A stretch of DNA of 64,000 nucleotides, taken from RYN-133 sp963708645 (GTDB lineage: Bacteria; Actinomycetota; Actinomycetes; Mycobacteriales; Jatrophihabitantaceae). The stretch is taken from contig CAVPTA010000002.1 in the NCBI GenBank assembly GCA_963708645.1, positions 1 to 64,000 of the forward strand, written 5' to 3'. The notes beneath the pieces are model-generated. The model worked only from the letters and a program-made list of their open reading frames with translations. It ran no database searches and was not told the DNA's origin. Position numbers and translations under genes: made by a program. Shown here piece by piece: positions 58,706 to 64,000 of this stretch (positions are counted from its first letter, which is position 1; each line of letters opens with the position of its first letter).

Positions 58706-59758
58706 ATGCCCACTCCGGCAGTGGAGATCGAGGTCGGCACGCGCACCGTCCGGATCAGCAACCCCGACCGCGTCTACTTCTCCGAGCGTGGCGAGACCAA
58801 GCTCGACCTCGTCAACTATTACCTCTCGGTCGGCGAAGGCATCGTGCGTGCGTTGAGGGAGCGGCCCTGCATGCTGCACCGCTACCCCGAGGGCGTGGAC
58901 GGCGAGAAGATCTACCAGAAGCGGCTGCCGAAGGGCGCGCCCGACTGGGTCGAGACCGCCGAGGTCAGCTTCCCGTCCGGACGCACCGCCGACGAGCTGT
59001 GCGTCACCGAACTCGCCGCGGTCGCGTGGGCCGTGCAGATGTCGACGGTCGAGTTCCACCCGTGGCACACCCGCCGCGGCGCTGTCGAGCAGCCGGATGA
59101 GCTGCGCATCGACCTCGATCCCGGCCCGTCAGCCGGGTTCGCCGAGGCACAGGCCGCGGCTGCTGTCGTGCATGAGGTACTCGCCGAGTTGGGTGCCGTC
59201 GGCTGGCCGAAGACCTCCGGCAGCAAGGGGGTGCACGTGTACGTGCGGATCCAGCCGCGGTTCGGGTTCCGCGAGGTGCGGCGGGCGGCCCTCGCATTCG
59301 CACGCGAGGTCGCGCGCCGTGCGCCGGAGCTGGTGACGACGAACTGGTGGAAGGAAGAGCGTCCGGACGGCGCGATCTTCCTCGACTACAACCAGAACGC
59401 GAAGGACCGCACCATCGCCTCGGCCTACTCGGTGCGCGGCAAGCCGTGGGGTCCGGTCTCGGCGCCGGTGACCTGGGACGAGCTCCCTGATGTCGAGATG
59501 CGCGATTTCACCATCGAGACGATGCCTGCCCGGTTCGCATCGATCGGTGACCTGCACGCGGGCATGGACGAAGCGGTCTGGGACATCGAGGCGTTGCTCG
59601 AATGGGCCGAACGCGACGAGCACGACCACGGCCTGGGCGACGCGCCGTATCCGCCGAACTACCCGAAGATGCCGGGGGAGCCGCCACGCGTGCAGCCTTC
59701 CCGCATGAACAAGGCGAACTGGACGGGGCCCGAGGGCGTCGAGCCGCAGGAGCTGTGA
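58706..59758 (+). CDS. LigD-type polymerase/primase domain protein (PolDom), standalone
   Basis: A 350-residue member of the archaeo-eukaryotic primase superfamily like the polymerase domain of bacterial NHEJ ligase LigD. Catalytic aspartates D136 and D138 (RIDLDPGPSAGF), the SGSKGVHVYV nucleotide-binding motif and FLDYNQNAKDRT with the third acid are present. No ligase, nuclease or Ku gene lies nearby, so it is an orphan PolDom, likely involved in gap filling or ribonucleotide incorporation during repair. ATG 58706. Intact, in a frameshift-free stretch. Confidence 0.88.
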   Translation: MPTPAVEIEVGTRTVRISNPDRVYFSERGETKLDLVNYYLSVGEGIVRALRERPCMLHRYPEGVDGEKIYQKRLPKGAPDWVETAEVSFPSGRTADELCVTELAAVAWAVQMSTVEFHPWHTRRGAVEQPDELRIDLDPGPSAGFAEAQAAAAVVHEVLAELGAVGWPKTSGSKGVHVYVRIQPRFGFREVRRAALAFAREVARRAPELVTTNWWKEERPDGAIFLDYNQNAKDRTIASAYSVRGKPWGPVSAPVTWDELPDVEMRDFTIETMPARFASIGDLHAGMDEAVWDIEALLEWAERDEHDHGLGDAPYPPNYPKMPGEPPRVQPSRMNKANWTGPEGVEPQEL

Positions 59759-59858
59759 CGACCTGGTCGGTTCATCGCCGAACGGCGTCCGAACTAACGC
59801 CGTCCGAACTTCTCCCGCAGTACGGTGCGGCCGTATCGCGCTACTCCTGGGAGGACCA

Positions 59859-60902
59859 ATGCACATTCGCACCATCGCTGCCGCAGGCGTCGCAGTCGCC
59901 GCCGCCTGCGCGCTGACGGTTCCGGTCGCCGACGCCGGCGCCCCCGCACCGCCGCCACCGCCGAAATCGACCAACGGGCACCCGGTACAACTCGTCGCGT
60001 CCGGGCTCAAGACGCCGACCTCGTTCGCATTCGGTGCCGGACGGATCTTCGTCGGCGACGGGGGTTCGGAGAACGGCCCGCCGGACGGCGGCGTCTTCGT
60101 CATCAAGCACGGCACGGCGAGAAGGGTCCCGAGCCCACTCAAGTTCGTCGCGGGCCTGGCTTGGCACGCGCACCAGCTCTACGTCAGCGGCGCCGCGATC
60201 ACACCGAAGGGCCCGAGTTGGCGACTTGTCGCGTGGGGCGGCTGGGACGGCCGCACGTTCACGAAGCGGCACACGCTCTACACCGCACCCAAGGGCTTCG
60301 GTGGCTTCAACGGCATCGACTTCGGGAACAACGGACGCCTCTACGTCGGGGCCGATGTGGGTCTGACCGACGGCAACGACCACGGCCCGAGGTCCACGTC
60401 GCCGTTCGTCTACGACATGCTGAGTTTCCGTGCTGACGGCACCGATCGCCAGGTCTTCGCGCAAGGCATACGCCAGCCGTGGCAGATGGCGTTCCGGCAC
60501 GGTTCGAACTCGCCGTTCGTCACCGATCTCGGCCAGGATTCCGGGGCCAAGAACCCGCCGGACTTCATCCTGCACGTCCGACGGGGCCAGGATTACGGCT
60601 TCCCGAACTGCAATCACACCAAGCCCGGGCCGTGCGCCGGTAAGGCAGTCCCGTTCCGTCAGTTCGGCCCGCACACCGACCTGATGGGCATCGCGCTTCG
60701 TGGCCCGAAGCTCTATCTGACCTCGTTCCTGGGCCGCCAGGGCAAGGGGCCGGGCGGCGAGGTTTTCAGCCTCGGAATCAAGGCCGGCACGCTCAAGCCG
60801 TTGATCACCGGGTTCGTCGCGCCGACCGTGGGCCTGCACATGCACGACGGCTACCTCTACGTCGGCGAGCTGACCGGGCAGGTGTATCGCCTGAAGGTCT
60901 GA
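59859..60902 (+). CDS. Secreted six-bladed beta-propeller, PQQ/sorbosone dehydrogenase-like
   Basis: A 347-residue protein. The signal peptide (MHIRTIAAAGVAVAAACALT) is cleaved after ADA; then a Pro-rich linker and a propeller with repeated L-Y-V-G/S strands, GFGGFNGIDFGNNGRLYVG, GIRQPWQMAF (the R-x-P-x-x-M/G strand of glucose/sorbosone dehydrogenases) and DLGQDSG. A quinone-dependent sugar dehydrogenase is possible, but the cofactor ligands are not certain; it may be a non-enzymatic propeller. ATG 59859 has a GGGAGGA site. No export or cofactor genes are adjacent. Confidence 0.72.
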   Translation: MHIRTIAAAGVAVAAACALTVPVADAGAPAPPPPPKSTNGHPVQLVASGLKTPTSFAFGAGRIFVGDGGSENGPPDGGVFVIKHGTARRVPSPLKFVAGLAWHAHQLYVSGAAITPKGPSWRLVAWGGWDGRTFTKRHTLYTAPKGFGGFNGIDFGNNGRLYVGADVGLTDGNDHGPRSTSPFVYDMLSFRADGTDRQVFAQGIRQPWQMAFRHGSNSPFVTDLGQDSGAKNPPDFILHVRRGQDYGFPNCNHTKPGPCAGKAVPFRQFGPHTDLMGIALRGPKLYLTSFLGRQGKGPGGEVFSLGIKAGTLKPLITGFVAPTVGLHMHDGYLYVGELTGQVYRLKV

Positions 60903-60913
60903 GCACGTGAGCT

Positions 60914-60967
60914 GAGTCGTAGGCCGGGCCGGTCGTCAATCCAGGACGGGCGGCCCGGCCGCGACTC
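60914..60967. terminator. Long hairpin between convergent propeller and LLM genes
   Basis: GGCCGGGCCG (60922-60931) pairs with CGGCCCGGCC (60951-60960), and GAGTCG/CGACTC extend the stem outside a small bulge. The LLM gene's stop codon (60936-60938) lies in the 19-base loop, so the structure serves both strands. Confidence 0.6.
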
Positions 60968-61799
60968 GGCGCATCACCGGTTCGGCCCGGTGATGGTCGG
61001 GCGTGGATTGCACCTCGCGCTCGTCCCACCACGTTGCCCCGGCAGCGCGCAGCGGCTCGATCAGCGCTGCGGCGCTCGACGGATCGCTGGCGCCGCCGAC
61101 GACGACGTCGAACGGGTCGTCCGGGCGGCGGCGCTGCGTTGCGACGTAATCGACCAGGTCGCGCACCTCCTCCGGTGACGGCGCTTGACCGTGGCGCGCT
61201 GACTGGAACAGCGGCACCGCTCCGTCCCATTGCGCGGCGCGCCGCATCGGGCGGCGATTGGGCCAGTACCCAGCGATCCACACGGGCGGGCGCGGACGCT
61301 GCACAGTGGGCGGCAGCAGCGCGGTGTCGCGGACCCGGTAGTGCGTGCCGTGATGGTCGACCGTCTCACCCGACCAGTACCGGCTCAACAGCCCCAGGCC
61401 CTCGTCGAGCCGCTCGGCGAGTACGACAGGGTCGGTCGTGTCGCCGAAACTAGCGAACTCGTCCTCGATGGGGCCGCCCAACCCCGCGCCGAAAATGACC
61501 CGACCGCCGGACAGCGCATCGAGCGTGGCGACCTGTCGGGCGAGCTGTTCCGGACGCCGGCGTGCCACCGGCGTCACGAGCGTGCCCAACCGCAGCCGTG
61601 AGGTTGCCAGTGCGGCCGCGGTGAGCAACATCCATGGGTCGCCGAACGGCTGGCCGGCGCGGCGCTTCTTGTCGTGGACGACGTGATCCCAGACGAACAG
61701 CGCGTCCCAGCCGGCTTCTTCGGCCGCGGTCGCCACCTTCGCCACCGTTCGAGCATCGGCGAAGTCGCCGAAGTTGGGGATGTTGACCGAGTAACGCAT
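60936..61799 (-). CDS. LLM-class (luciferase-like, probably F420-dependent) oxidoreductase
   Basis: A 287-residue TIM barrel: MRYSVNIPNFGDFADARTV, WDALFVWDHVV, GTLVTPVARRRPEQLARQV and GGRVIFGAGLGGPIEDEF are the usual flavin/F420 phosphate and ring contacts. In actinobacteria such proteins mostly use F420. The substrate is unknown. ATG 61799. It is frameshift-free, unlike its downstream neighbours. Confidence 0.88.
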   Translation of the reverse strand: MRYSVNIPNFGDFADARTVAKVATAAEEAGWDALFVWDHVVHDKKRRAGQPFGDPWMLLTAAALATSRLRLGTLVTPVARRRPEQLARQVATLDALSGGRVIFGAGLGGPIEDEFASFGDTTDPVVLAERLDEGLGLLSRYWSGETVDHHGTHYRVRDTALLPPTVQRPRPPVWIAGYWPNRRPMRRAAQWDGAVPLFQSARHGQAPSPEEVRDLVDYVATQRRRPDDPFDVVVGGASDPSSAAALIEPLRAAGATWWDEREVQSTPDHHRAEPVMRRVAAGPPVLD

Positions 61800-61813
61800 C
61801 GGCCAGTTCTACC

Positions 61814-62651
61814 TCAGATGGTGATCAGCACGACCGAGCCTGCGGCCAGGAGCAGCCCGAAGCGCTGGACGCGGCTGGTGTGCTCGTGCAGGAACGACGA
61901 CGGCCAGCAGCACGGTCACCGCCGGGTAGAGCGCGGTCAGCACGCTGGCCAGCGAGAGCAGGCCGGCGTGCGCGGCCAGCAGGAAGAACATGTTCGCCAG
62001 CGCGTCGCAGCACCCCGGCCACGAGGGCGATCGCCAGCGGGCGTCCGCGCACCACGGCGAACGAGCGCATCGAGGCTGCCAGCGGCACGATCGCGATCGC
62101 CGACGCGATGCGCGACACGACCAGCGGCCACAGGCCCGAGTCGTGGCCCGGCGCGGGCCAGGAACACGAAGTACAGGCCGAACCCGACGCCGGACAGCAA
62201 CGCGAGCGCGAGCACCCGCGCGCCGATCCGTCCGTGCGGGTGGTCGTCGGTCGTGCTGCGACACGAGGACGACGGCGCCGAGCCCGAGCGCGATGCCGGC
62301 CCAGGCGGCGACGCCCGGTCGCTCGCCGATCGTCACGCCGACGAACACCGGGACGATCGCGGCGAGCACGGCCGTGACCGGCGAGATCACGTTCATCGGC
62401 GCGGTGACCATCAGCTGGTACATGATCGAGACGCCGATCAGCCCGGCCAGCCCGCCGAGCGTGCCGAACAGCACGACGCGCCGGTCGAGGTGCCGGGGAA
62501 GAACGGCAGCAGGATCGCCATCAGCACCGCGCCGACCGGGTAGCTGTAGAGCAGGATCGTGACCGCGCTGTGGCGCGCGCGAGGCGATGCCGCCGGCGAA
62601 GTCGCCGATGCCGTAGAGCAGCGCGGCGAGCAGCCCGAGGACGACGGTCAC
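61814..62651 (-). CDS. EamA/DMT-family transporter (frameshifted)
   Basis: About 280 residues with ten membrane helices. GTG 62651 begins VTVVLGLLAALLYGIGDFAGG; the first repeat continues as FGTLGGLAGLIGVSIMYQ and PVTAVLAAIVPVFVGVTIGERPG; the second half has FGLYFVFLARAGP and SVLTALYPAVTVLLAV before the end VVLITI at 61814. Frame changes lie at about 62580, 62495, 62255, 62150, 62005 and 61895. The substrate is unknown. Uncorrected, the frame appears fused to the next gene, which is an artefact. Confidence 0.75.
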
Positions 62652-62698
62652 TCCGAGGACGTTAGCGACCGGCCACCGGCGACGAGCGGTCGGCCGCG

Positions 62699-63973
62699 CT
62701 ACGGCTTGGTCAGGGTGAGCTGCGCGACGTCGAGGTAGCCGGTGCGGAAGCCCGCCTCGGAGTAGGCGAGGTAGAGCGACCACATGCGGCGGAACGTCTC
62801 GTCGAAGCCGAGCGCGGCGACTGCCTCGGCAGCTGCTCCTCGAACCGCGCGCGCCAGCGGCGCAGCGTCTCGGCGTAGTGCCGGCCGAAGCTGTAGCGGT
62901 CGGCGATGCGCAGCGCGGTGTGCGCCTTGATGGTGCGCTCGATCGCCTCGACCGAGGCGAGCTGCCCGCCGGGGAAGATGTACTTGCGGATCCAGGTGTA
63001 GGTGTCGCGGGTCGCGAGCACGGTGTAGTCGTCCTGCAGGATCGCCTGCAGCCCGACCCGGCCGCCGGGCGCGAGCACGCCGGTCGATGGTGCGCGAAGT
63101 ACTCGTCCCAGTGGTTGGCGCCGACCGCCTCGATCATCTCGACGCTGACGACGGCGTCGTAGCGTGCCCTGCGCCTCGCGGTAGTCCTGCAGCAGGACGT
63201 CGACGCGGTCGGTGAGCCCGGCGGCGGCGATGCGCTCGCGGGCCAGTTCGGCCTGCTCGGTCGAGATCGTCAGCGCTGGTGACCTGCGCGCCGCGGCGCG
63301 CCGCCCGGATCGCGAGCTCGCCCCAGCCGGTGCCGATCTCGAGCAGCCGGGTGCCCGGTGCCGACCGCCGGCGCTGTCGAGCAGCCGGTCGATCTTGCGG
63401 CGCTGCGCGTCGGCGAGATCCTCGTCGGAGCCGTACGGCTCGCCGTTGAAGACCGCCGAGGAGTAGGTCAGCGACTCGTCGAGGAACGTCTTGAACAGGT
63501 CGTTGGACAGGTCGTAGTGGTGGTGGATGTTCTCGCGCGCGCCCTCGATGGTGTTGTCGTGCGACTGCGGCATGCGGCTGAGCACCGCGTGGCGCAGCCG
63601 GTGCAGGAACGCCGGCACCAGGTCGCGCATGTTCGCGGCGAAGGCCGAGAGCACGCCGGCCAGGTCGTCGGTCGTCCAGTCGCCGGCCATGTAGGCCTCG
63701 CCGAAGCCGATCGTGCCGGTCGCGCCGAGGCGGGCGAAGAACGCCTGCGGGACGGACCAGGCGCATCACCGGGGCGCCGGGCTGTCCGCCGCCGTAGCTG
63801 CGTCCGTCCGGCTCGACGACGCGCAGCGGCATCAGGTCGGCGGCGCGATGGAAGATGCGCTTGGCGATCGACGCGCGCACCGGCGAGTGCGGGACGGTGG
63901 CCACGTCGGGCCACAGCGTCGGATCGATGGGCTCGGCGCTCGGCGCGGTCCGCGCGCGATCGACAGTCGTCAT
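62699..63973 (-). CDS. Cyclopropane-fatty-acyl-phospholipid synthase-family methyltransferase (frameshifted)
   Basis: About 425 residues. ATG 63973 has an ideal GGAGGT site. An N-terminal lipid-binding part has IAKRIFHRAADLMPLRVV and later DWTTDDLAGVLSAFAANMRD. The catalytic domain reads HHHYDLSNDLFKTFLDESLTYS, LEIGTGWGELAIRAARRGA, then ISTEQAELARERIAAAGL, YTWIRKYIFPGGQLAS and FGRHYAETLRRWR, ending LDVAQLTLTKP. Frame changes occur at about 63745, 63365, 63275, 63170, 63090 and 62830. It would methylenate or methylate unsaturated acyl chains of phospholipids, as CFA synthase or the UfaA1/mycolic-type enzymes do. Confidence 0.85.
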
Positions 63974-64000
63974 GAAGACCTCCATTCGTGCTCAGCCTTG

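Noticed and set aside
61809..63137. Apparent fusion of a cyclopropane-synthase-like part with a DMT transporter
   Set aside because: The cyclopropane-synthase frame properly ends at 62699; the joined frame comes from indel errors in both genes.

Overview
The window is chromosomal DNA from a high-GC Gram-positive bacterium (Actinomycetota). The evidence is strong GC bias at third codon positions, frequent GTG starts, many actinobacteria-specific families (DUF3000, DUF3039, DUF3093, DUF3099, DUF3159, DUF3710, DUF4192, DUF4193, DUF7455), an IdeR-SigB pair, a HemQ haem pathway and F420/deazaflavin-type oxidoreductases. From about 16 kb to 58 kb the gene order closely follows what I recall of the Mycobacterium tuberculosis sigB/ideR-sigA-dxs-hemE-msrB block (about Rv2674-Rv2711), but several genes are not mycobacterial, so I would not name a genus. 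I see no rRNA, tRNA, IS element, integrase or CRISPR array.

Layout. 0-16 kb: a membrane-anchored protein, a serine esterase, a deazaflavin-type reductase, amylosucrase, a secreted NlpC/P60 hydrolase, a DUF445/DUF4393 pair, a PAP2 protein, a DMT transporter, a VOC protein, YaaA, a NUDIX hydrolase, DUF4192 and an unaccompanied gltD. 16-24.4 kb: ideR, sigB, dtd, a methyltransferase, DUF3099, DUF3039, a BrkB protein, an SF2 helicase and DUF7455. 24.5-35.3 kb: an accessory block with a small membrane ORF, a methyltransferase, an acyltransferase, a CDP-alcohol phosphatidyltransferase joined to a sulfatase-like phosphotransferase, then a tightly packed cluster: MDR dehydrogenase, degenerate PTPS/QueD, GT4 glycosyltransferase, methyltransferase, flippase-like membrane protein, RibD-type reductase and GTP cyclohydrolase II. 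35.4-58.4 kb: sigA, ppgK, suhB, LytR_C protein, DUF4193, SDR, DUF3093, dut, DUF3710, OB-fold, DUF3159, two TrkA proteins, APC permease, RNA methyltransferase, dxs, a two-component system, RNase D, DUF3000, hemE, protoporphyrinogen/coproporphyrinogen oxidase, hemQ and msrB. 58.4-64 kb: an orphan LigD-type polymerase domain, a secreted beta-propeller, an LLM oxidoreductase, a DMT transporter and a cyclopropane-synthase-like enzyme.

The most interesting unit is 29.7-35.3 kb. GTP opened by RibA, a RibD-type reduction, a PTPS-fold protein lacking canonical catalytic and zinc residues, a glycosyltransferase, a methyltransferase and a flippase-like protein suggest a GTP-derived, glycosylated, perhaps membrane-handled metabolite that is neither riboflavin nor queuosine. 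I know of no characterised product.

Caution: many genes, including indispensable ones (sigA, dxs, hemE), carry single-base frameshifts. These cluster in patches (18-20, 25-36, 38-39, 52-57 and 62-64 kb) while other stretches are clean. The best explanation is residual indel error in the sequence, not gene decay. For such genes I give the span of the whole gene and say where the frame changes.
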